From Symsagittifera roscoffensis (taxonomy: Eukaryota > Xenacoelomorpha > Acoela > Convolutidae), in assembly GCF_963678635.1 (NCBI RefSeq), contig NC_087062.1, positions 680,001 through 744,000 of the forward strand: a stretch of DNA of 64,000 bases, given 5' to 3'. The notes below the pieces were generated by a model that was not told the origin of the DNA, ran no database searches, and saw nothing but the letters and a program-made list of their open reading frames with translations. The stretch's first letter is position 1. Each line of letters starts with the position of its first letter. Below, in pieces: positions 22,601 through 37,600 of the stretch. The translations under genes and the position numbers were made by a program.

Positions 22601-25600
22601 TCGTACTGGGAGACGGATGGCTTATGTCATCCTTTTTTCGGAACCTAGTTTTTTTATTCATTTGACTAACAAAGATGGGAACCTAATAACAAACCAACAG
22701 GTTGAAGGCAAATTACAGCTCAAGTTCGTTGTTCACAATAAGACAAGAAGGTTATTAAGATAAACGATTTTGTTTGTAACAACTCACATCACCATAGATA
22801 TCAAGTGTATCAACCTTGGGGGTCTGTGGACGACCAGCATCTGACTTTTTTTTGTCAATTAGTAGCCGATTTAGCCTAGTTGATGAATTGGAGAACTCGT
22901 CAATGGCCACATGATCCATTTGGAGACAAGAAAATGTGAGTGTCAAGTTCCAATGACGTTTGGATGCCCGATTTTTGTCTCCACAAATCGCGCCTTCAAT
23001 GTGACCATTGCACAAAACACCAGAACTTTTGTTGTGAAGCCTGGAAGACTTCGTTCGCTTTCCTTTGAATTTCAAAGATTACGTAAGACCCATGGTTGAC
23101 ATTGCTAGCTGAACTTCCGTCATTAGCGATTACCAATGCGTCCGCAACAGAAAGTGAAAGCCGCTCCACTCTTTCACTCGAGTATTAATGGATTTTCTTG
23201 GCTTTTATTGGCAGCACCAGCCAGACTTCTTCTCGAGGACAAAATCGGAGCTCGATAAGAGATGTTTTGTTGTGTTTTTGAGGAAAACATGAGGCGTCGT
23301 GGGGATTTTGAATGGATGAAACTGGTTTACTGCTTCATTAAGCTTCGCTGCTCCTGAGCCTCTATTCGTTTGTCAGGTTTTAGCACATCTTTTCCTTGAT
23401 ATATAGATAGGTAACCTGCATCCTATAGAAGCCCCCCAAATTGTTTTTTGTTTGTATAGAGGCCTCATCGTTTTCTGAGATGTTTTTACCTTGAATGGTT
23501 TTACCATGTGCTCATCATTACACTCTAGCCTTCAGGTCTTCTTTGGAGAGGAGAGGTGTACCCTCCATTGACAACAATAGAATCTGTTGATAAAACAAAA
23601 GCGTTCTACATTTAAATACTTCCAATTTTAGTTTGGATCACCCGAATTGGAAAACACTTTTGTTGCACAGTTGAGATTAGAATTGAAATTGAAAAATGTG
23701 GGAAAGATTGAAAGATGATCTTGACTGCTTCAACACCATGCCTAAGTAGGCTTCGGGTGTCCGTTAGCAGGGGAAAACTAGCACATGTTTAAGGCATCTA
23801 ATTCCGCTGTGGTATCGTACTGGGAGACGGATGGCTTATGTCATCCTTTTTTCGGAACCTAGTTTTTTTATTCATTTGACTAACAAAGATGGGAACCTAA
23901 TAACAAACCAACAGGTTGAAGGCAAATTACAGCTCAAGTTCGTTGTTCACAATAAGACAAGAAGGTTATTAAGATAAACGATTTTGTTTGTAACAACTCA
24001 CATCACCATAGATATCAAGTGTATCAACCTTGGGGGTCTGTGGACGACCAGCATCTGACTTTTTTTTGTCAATTAGTAGCCGATTTAGCCTAGTTGATGA
24101 ATTGGAGAACTCGTCAATGGCCACATGATCCATTTGGAGACAAGAAAATGTGAGTGTCAAGTTCCAATGACGTTTGGATGCCCGATTTTTGTCTCCACAA
24201 ATCGCGCCTTCAATGTGACCATTGCACAAAACACCAGAACTTTTGTTGTGAAGCCTGGAAGACTTCGTTCGCTTTCCTTTGAATTTCAAAGATTACGTAA
24301 GACCCATGGTTGACATTGCTAGCTGAACTTCCGTCATTAGCGATTACCAATGCGTCCGCAACAGAAAGTGAAAGCCGCTCCACTCTTTTTCTCGAGTATT
24401 AATGGATTTTCTTGGCTTTTATTGGCAGCACCAGCCAGACTTCTTCTCGAGGACAAAATCGGAGCTCGATAAGAGATGTTTTGTTGTGTTTTTGAGGAAA
24501 ACATGAGGCGTCGTGGGGATTTTGAATGGATGAAACTGGTTTACTGCTTCATTAAGCTTCGCTGCTCCTGAGCCTCTATTCGTTTGTCAGGTTTTAGCAC
24601 ATCTTTTCCTTGATATATAGATAGGTAACCTGCATCCTATAGAAGCCCCCCAAATTGTTTTTTGTTTGTATAGAGGCCTCATCGTTTTCTGAGATGTTTT
24701 TACCTTGAATGGTTTTACCATGTGCTCATCATTACACTCTAGCCTTCAGGTCTTCTTTGGAGAGGAGAGGTGTACCCTCCATTGACAACAATAGAATCTG
24801 TTGATAAAACAAAAGCGTTCTACATTTAAATACTTCCAATTTTAGTTTGGATCACCCGAATTGGAAAACACTTTTGTTGCACAGTTGAGATTAGAATTGA
24901 AATTGAAAAATGTGGGAAAGATTGAAAGATGATCTTGACTGCTTCAACACCATGCCTAAGTAGGTTTTTTTTGTCAATTACTGACTTTTTTGTCAATTAG
25001 TAGCCGATTCAGCCTAGTTGATGAATTGGAGAACTCGTCAATGGCCACATGATCCATTTGGGGACAAGAAATTTTGAGTTTCAACTTCCAATGACGTTTG
25101 GATGCCCGATTTCTGTCTCCACTAATCGCGCTTTCAAAGTGATCATCGCACAAAGCACCGGAACTTTTGTTGTGAAGCCTGGAAGACTTCGTTCGCTTTC
25201 TTCTGAATTTCAAAGTTTATATAAGTCCCATGCTTGCACTGCTAGCCGAACTTCCGTCATTAGCGATTACCAATGCGTCCGCAACAGAAACCGAAGACTC
25301 CTTCACTCTCACAATCGAGTTTGATGGATTTTCTTGGCTTTTGTCGTCAGCACCAACCAAACTTCATCTCGAGGAGAAAAATAGGAGCTCAATGAGAGAT
25401 GCTCCGTTTATGTGCACTTGAGGAAAACAGGAGGCGCCGCGGGCAGTTTGAATGGATGGAAGCGGTTTACTGCTTCCGTCAGCTTAGCTGCTGCTGAGAC
25501 TTCTCGTTTGTCAGGTTTAAACACATCTTTTCAATGCTTCATTTATATACAGACAGGTAGCCTGCATTCTATAAAGCCCCCCAAAATGTTTTTTTTTGCT

Positions 25601-28600
25601 TGTATAGACCTCCTATTGTTTTCTGAGATGGTTTCACTTTGAATGGTTTTACCATGTGCTCATCATTACACTCTAGCCTTCAGGTCTTCTTTGGAGAGGA
25701 GAGGTATACCCTCCATCGACAACAATAGAATCTGTTGATAAAACAAAAGCGTTCCACATACAAATACCCACAGTTTTAGTTTGGATCACCCGATTTGGAA
25801 AACACTTTTGTTGCACAGTTGAGATTAGAATTGAAATTGAAAAATGTGGGAAAAATGATCCTTGAAAGATGATCTTGACTGCTTCAACACCATGCCTAAG
25901 TAGGTTTCGGGTGTCCGTTAGCAGGGGAAAACTAGCTTATGTTTAAGGCATCTAATTCCGCTGTGGTATCGTACTGGGAGACGGATGGCTTAGGTCATCC
26001 TTTTTTCGGAACCTAGTTTTTTTTATTCATTTGACTAACAAACATGGGAACCTAATAACAAACCAACAGGTTGAAGGCAAATTACAGCTCAAGTTCGTTG
26101 TTCACAATAAGACAAGAAGGTTATTAAGATAAACGATTTTGTTTGTAACAACTCACATCACCATAGCTATCAAATGTATCAACCTTGGGGGTCTGGGGAC
26201 GACCAGCATCTGACGTTTTTTGTCAATTAGTAGCCGATTTAGCCTAGTTGATGAATTGGAGAACTCGTCAATGGCCGCATGTACCATTTGGAGACAAGAA
26301 AATGTGAGTGTCAACTTCCAATGACGTTTGGATGCCCGATTTCTGTCTCCACAAATCGCGCCTTCAATGTGACCATTGCACAAAACACCAGAACTTTTGT
26401 CGTGAAGCTTGGAAGACTTCGTTCGCTTTCCTTTGAATTTCAAAGATTACGTAAGACCCATGGTTGACATTGCTAGCTGAACTTCCGTCATTAGCGATTA
26501 CCAATGCGTCCGCAACAGAAAGTGAAAGCCGCTCCACTCTTTCACTCGAGTATTGATGAATTTTCTTGGCTTTTATTGGCAGCACTAGCCAGACTTCTTC
26601 TCGAGGACAAAATAGGAGCTCGATAAGAGATGTTTTGTTGTGTTTTTGAGGAAAACATGAGGCGTCGTGGGGGTTTTGAATGGATGGAACTGGTTTACTG
26701 CTTCAGTAAGCTTCGCTGCTGCTGAGCCTCTATTCGTTTGTCAGGTTTTAGCACATCTTTTCCTTGATATATATAGATAGGTAACCTGCATCCTATAGAA
26801 GCCCCCCAAATTGTTTTTTGTTTGTATAGAGGCCTCATATCGTTTTCTGAGATGTTTTTACCTTGAATGGTTTTACCATGTGCTCATCATTACACTCTAG
26901 CCTTCAGGTTTTCTTTGGAGAGGAGAGGTATACACTCCATTGACAACAATAGAATCTGTTGATAAAACAAAAGCGTTCCACATTTAAATATTTTCAATTT
27001 TTGTTTGGATCACCCGAATTGGAAAATACTTTTGTTGCACAGTTGAGATTAGAATTGAAATTGAAAAATGTGGGAAATATGATCCTTGAAAGATGATCTT
27101 GACTGCTTCAACACCATGCCTAAGTAGGTTTTTTTTGTCAATTACTGACTTTTTTTGTCAATTAGTAGCCGATTCAGCCTAGTTGATGAATTGGAGAACT
27201 CGTCAATGGCCACATGATCCATTTGGGGACAAGAAAATGTGAGTTTCAACTTCCAATGACATTTGGATGCCCGATTTCTGTCTCCACTAATCGCGCTTTC
27301 AAAGTGACCATAGCACAAAACACCAGAACTTTTGTTGTGAAGCCTGGAAGACTTCGTTCGCTTTCCTTTGAATTTCAAAGATTACGTAAGACCCATGGTT
27401 GACATTGCTAGCTGAACTCCCGTCATTAGCGATTACCAATGCGTCCGCAACAGAAAGTGAAAGCCGCTCCACTCTTTCACTCGAGTATTGATGGATTTTC
27501 TTGGCTTTTATTGGCAGCACCAGCCAGACTTCTTCTCGAGGACAAAATAGGAGCTCGATAACAGATGTTTTGTTGTGTTTTTGAGGAAAACATGAGGCGT
27601 CGTGGGGATTTTGAATGGATGGAACTGGTTTACTGCTTCAGTAAGCTTCGCTGCTGCTGAGCCTCTATTCGTCTGTCAGGTTTTAGCACATCTTTTCCTT
27701 GATATATAGATAGGTAACCTGCATCCTATAGAAGCCCCCCAAATTGTTTTTTGTTTGTATAGAGGCCTCATATGGTTTCTGAGATGTTTTCACCTTGACT
27801 GGTTTTACCATGTGCTCATCATTACACTCTAGCCTTCAGGTCTTCTTTGGAGAGGAGAGGTATACCCTCCATTGACAATAGAATCTGTTGATAAAAACAA
27901 AAGCGTTCCACATTTAAATACTTTCAATTTTAGTTTGGATCACCCGAATTGGAAAACACTTTTGTTGCACAGTTGAGATAAGAATTGAAATTGAAAAATG
28001 TGGGAAAGATTGAAAGATGATCTTGACTGCTTCAACACCATGCCTAAGTAGGTTTTGTTTTGTCAATTACTGACTTTTTTTGTCAATTAGTAGCCGATTC
28101 AGCCTAGTTGATGAATTGGAGAACTCGTCAATGGCCACATGATCCATTTGAGGACAAGAAAATGTGAGTGTCAACTTCCAATGACGTTTGGATGCCCGAT
28201 TTCTGTCTCCACAAATCGCGCCTTCAATGTGACCATTGCACAAAGCACCAGAACTTTCGTTGTGAAGCCTGGAAGACTTCGTTCGCTTTCCTTTGAATTT
28301 CAGAGATTACGTAAGACCCATGGTTGACATTGCTAGCTGAACTTTCGTCATTAGCAATTACCAATGCGTCCGCAACAGAAAGTGAAAGCCGCTCCACTCT
28401 TTCACTCGAGTATTGATGGATTTTCTTGGCTTTTATTGGCAGCACCAGCCAGACTTCTTCTCGAGGACAAAATAGGAGCTCGATAAGAGATGTTTTGTTG
28501 TGTTTTTGAGGAAAACATGAGGCGTCGTGGGGATTTTGAATGTATGGAACTGGTTTACTGCTTCAGTAAGCTTCGCTGCTGCTGAGCCTCTATTCGTTTG

Positions 28601-31600
28601 TCAGGTTTTAGTACATCTTTTCCTTGATATATAGATAGGTAACCTGCATTCTATAGAAGCCCCCCAAATTGTTTTTTTGTTTGTATAGAGGCCTCATATC
28701 GTTTTCTGAGATGTTTTTACCTTGAATGGTTTTATCATGTGCTCATCATTACACTCTAGCCTTCAGGTCTTCTTTGGAGAGGAGAGGTGTACCCTTCATT
28801 GACAACAATAGAATCTGTTGATAAAACAAAAGCGTTCCACATTTATATACTTTCAATTTTTGTTTGGATCACCCGAATTGGAAAATACTTTTGTTGCACA
28901 GTTGAGATTAGAATTTAAATTGAGAAATGTGGGAAATATGATCCTTGAAAGATGATCTTGACTGCTTCAACACCATGCCTAAGTAGTTTTTTTGTCAATT
29001 ACTGACTTTTTTTGTCAATTAGTAGCCGATTCAGCCTAGTTGATGAATTGGAGAACTCGCCAATGGCCACATGATCCATTTGGGGACAAGAAAATGTGAG
29101 TTTCAACTTCCAATGACATTTGGATGCCCGATTTCTGTCTCCGCTAATCGCGCTTTCAAAGTGACCATAGCACAAAACACCAGAACTTTTGTTGTGAAGC
29201 CTGGAAGACTTCGTTCGCTTTCCTTTGAATTTCAAAGATTACGTAAGACCCATGGTTGACATTGCTAGCTGAACTTCCGTCATTAGCGATTACCAATGCG
29301 TCCACAACAGAAAGTGAAAGCCGCTCCACTCTTTCACTCGAGTATTGATGGATTTTCTTGGCTTTTATTGGCAGCACCAGCCAGACTTCTTCTCGAGGAC
29401 AAAATAGGAGCTCGATAAGAGATGTTTTGTTGTGTTTTTGAGGAAACATGAGGCGTCGTGGGGATTTTGAATGGATGGAACTGGTTTACTGCTTCAGTAA
29501 GCTTCGCTGCTGCTGAGCCTCTATTCGTTTGTCAGGTTTTAGCACATCTCTTCCTTGATATATAGATAGGTAACCTGCATCCTATAGAAGCCCCCCAAAT
29601 TGTTTTTTGTTTGTATAGAGGCCTCATATGGTTTCTGAGATGTTTTCACCTTGACTGGTTTTACCATGTGCTCATCATTACACTCTAGCCTTCAGGTCTT
29701 CTTTGGAGAGGAGAGGTATACCCTCCATTGACAACAATAGAATCTGTTGATAAAACAAGCGTTCCACATTTAAATAATTTCAATTTTAGTTTGGATCACC
29801 CGAATTGGAAAACACTTTTGTTGCACAGTTGAGATTAGAATTGAAATTGAAAAATGTGGGAAAGATTGAAAGATGATCTTGACTGCTTCAACACCATGCC
29901 TAAGTAGGTTTTGTTTTGTCAATTACTGACTTTTTTTGTCAATTAGTAGCCGATTCAGCCTAGTTGATGAATTGGAGAACTCGTCAATGGCCACATGATC
30001 CATTTGAGGACAAGAAAATGTGAGTGTCAACTTCCAATGACGTTTGGATGCCCGATTTCTGTCTCCACAAATCGCGCCTTCAATGTGACCATTGCACAAA
30101 ACACCAGAACTTTCGTTGTGAAGCCTGGAAGACTTCGTTCGCTTTCCTTTGAATTTCAGAGATTACGTAAGACCCATGGTTGACATTGCTAGCTGAACTT
30201 CCGTCATTAGCGATTACCAATGCGTCCGCAACAGAAAGTGAAAGCCGCTCCACTCTTTCACTCGAGTATTGATGGATTTTCTTGGCTTTTATTGGCAGCA
30301 CCAGCCAGACTTCTTCTCGAGGACAAAATAGGAACTCGATAAGAGATGTTTTGTTGTGTTTTTGAGGAAAACATGAGGCGTCGTGGGGATTTTGAATGTA
30401 TGGAACTGGTTTACTGCTTCAGTAAGCTTCGCTGCTGCTGAGCCTCTATTCGTTTGTCAGGTTTTAGCACATCTTTTCCTTGATATATAGATAGGTAACC
30501 TGCATTCTATAGAAGCCCCCCAAATTGTTTTTTTGTTTGTATAGAGGCCTCATATCGTTTTCTGAGATGTTTTTACCTTGAATGGTTTTACCATGTGCTC
30601 ATCATTACACTCTAGCCTTCAGGTCTTCTTTGGAGAGGAGAGGTGTACCCTCCATTGACAACAATAGAATCTGTTGATAAAACAAAAGCGTTCCACATTT
30701 AAATACTTTCAATTTTTGTTTGGATCACCCGAATTGGAAAATACTTTTGTTGCACAGTCGAGATTAGAATTGAAATTGAAAAATGTGGGAAAGATGATCC
30801 TTGAAAGATGATCTTGACTGCTTCAACACCATGCCTAAGTAGGTTTCGGGTGTCCGTTAGCAGGGGAAAACTAGCACATGTTTAAGGCATCTAATTCCGC
30901 TGTGGTATCGTACTGGGAGACGGATGGCTTATGTCATCCTTTTTTCGGAACCTAGTTTTTTTATTCATTTAACTAACAAAGATAGGAACCTGATAACAAA
31001 CCAACAGGTTGAAGGCAAATTACAGCTCAAGTTCGTTGTTCACAATAAGACAAGAAGGTGATTAAGATAAACGATTTTGTTTGTAACAACTCACATCACC
31101 ATAGATATCAAGTGTATCAACCTTGGGGGTCTGTGGACGACCAGCATCTGACTTTTTTTTGTCAATTAGTAGCCGATTTAGCCTAGTTGATGAATTGGAG
31201 AACTCGTCAATGGCCACATGATCCATTTGGAGACAAGAAAAGGTGAGTGTCATCTTCCAATGAAGTTTGGATGCCCGATTTCTGTCTCCACAAATCCCGC
31301 CTTCAATGTGACCATTGCACAAAACACCAGAACTTTTGTCGTGAAGCCTGGAAGACTTCGTTCGCTTTCCTTTGAATTTCAAAGATTACGTAAGACCCAT
31401 GGTTGACATTGCTAGCTGAACTTCCGTCATTAGCGATTACCAATGCGTCCGCAACAGAAAGTGAAAGCCGCTCCACTCTTTCACTCGAGTATTGATGGAT
31501 TTTCTTGGCTTTATTGGCAGCACCAACCAAACTTCATCTCGAGGAGAAAAATAGGAGCCCAATAAGAGATGCTCCGTTTATGTGCACTTGAGGAAAACAG

Positions 31601-34600
31601 GAGGCGCCGCGGGCAGTTTGAATGGATGGAAGCGGTTTACTGCTTCCGTCAGCTTAGCTGTTGCTGAGACTTCTCGTTTGTCAGGTTTAAACACATCTTT
31701 TCAATGCTTCTTTTATATACAGACAGGTAGCCTGCATTCTATAAAGCCCCCCAAAATGTTTTTTTTTGCTTGTATAGACCTCCTATTGTTTTCTGAGATG
31801 GTTTCACTTTGAATGGTTTTACCATGTGCTCATCATTACACTCTAGCCTTCAGGTCTTCTTTGGAGAGGAGACGTATACCCTCAATCGACAACAATAGAA
31901 TCTGTTGATAAAACAGAAGCGTTCCACATACAAATACCTACAGTTTTAGTTTGGATCACCCGATTTGGAAAACACTTTTGTTGCACAGTTGAGATTAGAA
32001 TTGAAATTGAAAAATGTGGGGAAAATGATCCTTGAAAGATGATCTTGACTGCTTCAACACCATGCCTAAGTAGGTTTCGGGTGTCCGTTAGCAGGGGAAA
32101 ACTAGCTTATGTTTAAGGCATCTAATTTCGCTGTGGTATCATACTGGGAGACGGATGGCTTAGGTCATCCTTTTTTCGGAACCTAGTTTTTTTATTCATT
32201 TGACTAACAAACATGGGAACCTAATAACAAACCAACAGGTTGAAGGCAAATTACAGCTCAAGTTCGTTGTTCACAATAAGACAAAAAGGTTATTAAGATA
32301 AACGATTTTGTTTGTAACAACTCAAATCACCATAGTTATCAAATGTATCAACCTTGGGGGTCTGGGGACGACCAGCATCTGACTTTTTTTGTCAATTAGT
32401 AGCCGATTTAGCCTAGTTGATGAATTGGAGAACTCGTCAATGGCCACATGATCAATTTGGAGACAAGAAAATGTGAGTGTCAACTTCCAATGACGTTTGG
32501 ATGCCCGATTTCTGTCTCCACAAATCGCGCCTTCAATGTGACCATTGCACAAAACACCAGAACTTTTGTCGTGAAGCTTGGAAGACTTCGTTCGCTTTCC
32601 TTTGAATTTCAAAGATTACGTAAGACCCATGGTTGACATTGCTAGCTGAACTTCCGTCATTAGCGATTACCAATGCGTCCGCAACAGAAAGTGAAAGCCG
32701 CTCCACTCTTTCACTCGAGTATTGATGAATTTTCTTGGCTTTTATTGGCAGCACTAGCCAGACTTCTTCTCGAGGACAAAATAGGAGCTCGATAAGAGAT
32801 GTTTTGTTGTGTTTTTGAGGAAAACATGAGGCGTCGTGGGGGTTTTGAATGGATGGAACTGGTTTACTGCTTCAGTAAGCTTCGCTGCTGCTGAGCCTCT
32901 ATTCGTTTGTCAGGTTTTAGCACATCTTTTCCTTGATATATAGATAGGTAACCTGCATCCTATAGAAGCCCCCCAAATTGTTTTTTGTTTGTATAGAGGC
33001 CTCATATGGTTTCTGAGATGTTTTCACCTTGACTGGTTTTACCATGTGCTCATCATTACACTCTAGCCTTCAGGTCTTCTTTGGAGAGGAGAGGTATACC
33101 CTCCATTGACAACAATAGAATCTGTTGATAAAACAAAAGCGTTCCACATTTAAATACTTTCAATTTTAGTTTGGATCACCCGAATTGGAAAACACTTTTG
33201 TTGCACAGTTGAGGTTAGAATTGAAATTGAAAAATGTGGGAAAGATTGAAAAATGATCTTGACTGCTTCAACACCATGCCTAAGTAGGTTTTTTTTGTCA
33301 ATTACTGACTTTTTTTGTCAATTTAGTAGCCGATTCAGCCTAGTTGATGAATTGGAGAACTCGTCAATGGCCACATGATCCATTTGAGGACAAGAAAATG
33401 TGAGTGTCAACTTCCAATGACGTTTGGATGCCCGATTTCTATCTCCACAAATCGCACCTTCAATGTGACCATTGCACAAAACACCAGAACTTTCGTTGTG
33501 AAGCCTGGAAGACTTCGTTCACTTTCCTTTGAATTTCAGAGATTACGTAAGACCCATGGTTGACATTGCTAGCTGAACTTCCGTCATTAGCGATTACCAA
33601 TGCGTCCGCAACAGAAAGTGAAAGCCTCTCCACTCTTTCACTCGAGTATTGATGGATTTTCTTGGCTTTTATTGGCAGCACCAGCCAGACTTCTTCTCGA
33701 GGACAAAATAGGAGCTCGATAAGAGATGTTTTGTTGTGTTTTTGAGGAAAACATGAGGCGTCGTGGGGATTTTGAATGTATGGAACTGGTTTACTGCTTC
33801 AGTAAGCTTCGCTGCTGCTGAGCCTCTATTCGTTTGTCAGGTTTTAGCACATATTTTCCTTGATATATAGATAGGTAACCTGCATTCTATAGAAGCCCCC
33901 CAAATGGTTTTTTGTTTGTATAGAGGCCTCATATCGTTTTCTGAGATGTTTTTACCTTGAATGGTTTTACCATGTGCTCATCATTACACTCTAGCCTTCA
34001 TGTCTTCTTTGGAGAGGAGAGGTATACCCTCCATTGACAACAATAGAATCTGTTGATAAAACAAAAGCGTTCCACATTTAAATACTTTCAATTTTTGTTT
34101 GGATCACCCGAATTGGAAATTACTTTTGTTGCACAGTTGGGATTAGAATTGAATTGAAAAATGTGGGAAATATGATCCGTGAAAGATGATCTTGACTGCT
34201 TCAACACCATGCCTAAGTAGGTTTTTTTGTCAATTACTGACTTTTTTTGTCAATTAGTAGCCGATTCAGCCTAGTTGATGAATTGGAGAACTCGTCAATG
34301 GCCACATGATCAATTTGGAGACAAGAAAATGTGAGTGTCAACTTCCAATGACGTTTGGATGCCCGATTTCTGTCTCCACAAATCGCGCCTTCAATGTGAC
34401 CATTGCACAAAACACCAGAACTTTTGTTGTGAAGCCTGGAAGACTTCGTTCGCTTTCCTTTGAATTTCAAAGATTACGTAAGACCCATGGTTGACATTGC
34501 TAGCTGAACTTCCGTCATTAGCGATTACCAATGCGTCCGCAACAGAAAGTGAAAGCCGCTCCACTCTTTCACTCGAGTATTGATGAATTTTCTTGGCTTT

Positions 34601-37600
34601 TATTGGCAGCACTAGCCAGACTTCTTCTCGAGGACAAAATAGGAGCTCGATAAGAGATGTTTTGTTGTGTTTTTGAGGAAAACATGAGGCGTCGTGGGGG
34701 TTTTGAATGGATGGAACTGGTTTACTGCTTCAGTAAGCTTCGCTGCTGCTTAGCCTCTATTCGTTTGTCAGGTTTTAGCACATCTTTTCCTTGATATATA
34801 GATAGGTAACCTGCATCCTATAGAAGCCCTCTAAATTGTTTTTTGTTTGTATAGAGGCCTCATATGGTTTCTGAGATGTTTTCACCTTGACTGGTTTTAC
34901 CATGTGCTCATCATTACACTCTAACCTTCAGGTCTTCTTTGGAGAGGAGAGGTATACCCTCCATTGACAACAATAGAATCTGTTGATAAAACAAAAGCGT
35001 TCCACATTTAAATACTTTCAATTTTAGTTTGGATCACCCGAATTGGAAAACACTTTTGTTGCACAGTTGAGATTAGAATTGAAATTGAAAAATGTGGGAA
35101 AGATTGAAAAATGATCTTGACTGCTTCAACACCATGCCTAAGTAGGTTTTTTTTGTCAATTACTGACTTTTTTTGTCAATTAGTAGCCGATTCAGCCTAG
35201 TTGATGAATTGGAGAACTCGTCAATGGCCACATGATCCATTTGAGGACAAGAAAATGTGAGTGTCAACTTCCAATGACGTTTGGATGCCCGATTTCTGTC
35301 TCCACAAATCGCGCCTTCAATGTGACCATTGCACAAAACACCAGAACTTTCGTTGTGAAGCCTGGAAGACTTCGTTCGCTTTCCTTTGAATTTCAGAGAT
35401 TTACGTAAGACCCATGGTTGACATTGCTAGCTGAACTTCCGTCATTTGCGATTACCAATGCGTCCGCAACAGAAAGTGAAAGCCGCTCCACTCTTTCACT
35501 CGAGTATTGATGGATTTTCTTGGCTTTTATTGGCAGCACCAGCCAGACTTCTTGAGGACAAAATAGGAGCTCGATAAGAGATGTTTTGTTGTGTTTTTGA
35601 GGAAAACATGAGGCGTCGTGGGGATTTTGAATGTATGGAACTGGTTTACTGCTTCAGTAAGCTTCGCTGCTGCTGAGCCTCTATTCGTTTGTCAGGTTTT
35701 AGCACAGCTTTTCCTTGATATATAGATAGGTAACATGCATTCTATAGAAGCCCCCCATATTGTTTTTTGTTTGTATAGAGGCCTCATATCGTTTTCTGAG
35801 ATGTTTTTACCTTGAATGGTTTTACCATGTGCTCATCATTACACTCTAGCCTTCAGGTCTTCTTTGGAGAGGAGAGGTATACCCTCCATTGACAACAATA
35901 GAATCTGTTGATAAAACAAAAGCGTTCCACATTTAAATACTTTCAATTTTTGTTTGGATCACCCGAATTGGAAAATACTTTTGTTGCACAGTTGAGATTA
36001 GAATTGAAATTGAAAAATGTGGGAAATATGATCCTTGAAAGATGATCTTGACTGCTTCAACACCATGACTAAGTAGGTTTTTTTGTCAATTACTGACTTT
36101 TTTTTGTCAATTAGTAGCCGATTCAGCCTAGTTGATGAATTGGAGAACTCGTCAATGGCCACATGATCCATTTGGGGACAAGAAAATGTGAGTTTCAACT
36201 TCCAATGACATTTGGATGCCCGATTTCTGTCTCCACTAATCGCGCTTTCAAAGTGACCATAGCACAAAACACCAGAACTTTTGTTGTGAAGCCTGGAAGA
36301 CTTCGTTCGCTTTCCTTTGAATTTCAAAGATTACGTAAGACCCATGGTTGACATTGCTAGCTGAACTTCCGTCATTAGCGATTACCAATGCGTCCGCAAC
36401 AGAAAGTGAAAGCCGCTCCACTCTTTCACTCGAGTATTGATGGATTTTCTTGGCTTTTATTGGCAGCACCAGCCAGACTTCTTCTCGAGGACAAAATAGG
36501 AGCTCGATAAGAGATGTTTTGTTGTGTTTTTGAGGAAAACATGAGGCGTCGTGGGGATTTTGAATGGATGGAACTGGTTTACTGCTTCAGTAAGCTTCGC
36601 TGCTGCTGAGCCTCTATTCGTTTGTCAGGTTTTAGCACATCTTTTCCTTGATATATAGATAGGTAACCTGCATCCTATAGAAGCCCCCCAAATTGCTTTT
36701 TGTTTGTATAGAGGCCTCATATCGTTTCTGAGATGTTTTCACCTTGACTGGTTTTACCATGTGCTCATCATTACACTCTAGCCTTCAGGTCTTCTTTGGA
36801 GAGAAGAGGTATACCCTCCATTGACAATAATAGAATCTGTTGATAAAACAAAAGCGTTCCACATTTAAATACTTTCAATTTTAGTTTGGATCACCCGAAT
36901 TGGAAAACACTTTTGTTGCACAGTTGAGATTAGAATTGAAATTGAAAAATGTGGGAAAGATTGAAAGATGATCTTGACTGCTTCAACACCATGCCTAAGT
37001 AGGTTTTTTTGTCAATTACTGACTTTTTTTGTCAATTAGTAGCCGATTCAGCCTAGTTGATGAATTGGAGAACTCGTCAATGGCCACATGATCCATTTGA
37101 GGACAAGAAAACGTGAGTGTCAACTTCCAATGACGTTTGGATGCCCGATTTCTGTCTCCACAAATCGCGCCTTCAATGTGACCATTGCACAAAACACCAG
37201 AACTTTCGTTGTGAAGCCTGGAAGACTTCGTTCGCTATCCTTTGAATTTCAGAGATTACGTAAGACCCATGGTGACATTGCTAGCTGAACTTCCGTCATT
37301 AGCGATTACCAATGCGTCCGCAACAGAAAGTGAAAGCCGCTCCACTCTTTCACTCGAGTATTGATGGATTTTCTTGGCTTTTATTGGCAGCACCAGCCAG
37401 ACTTCTTCTCGAGGACAAAATAGGAGCTCGATAAGAGATGTTTTGTTGTGTTTTTGAGGAAAACATGAGGCGTCGTGGGGGTTTTGAATGTATGGAACTG
37501 GTTTACTGCTTCAGTAAGCTTCGCTGCTGCTGAGCCTCTATTCGTTTGTCAGGTTTTAGCACATCTTTTCCTTGATATATAGATAGGTAACCTGCATTCT

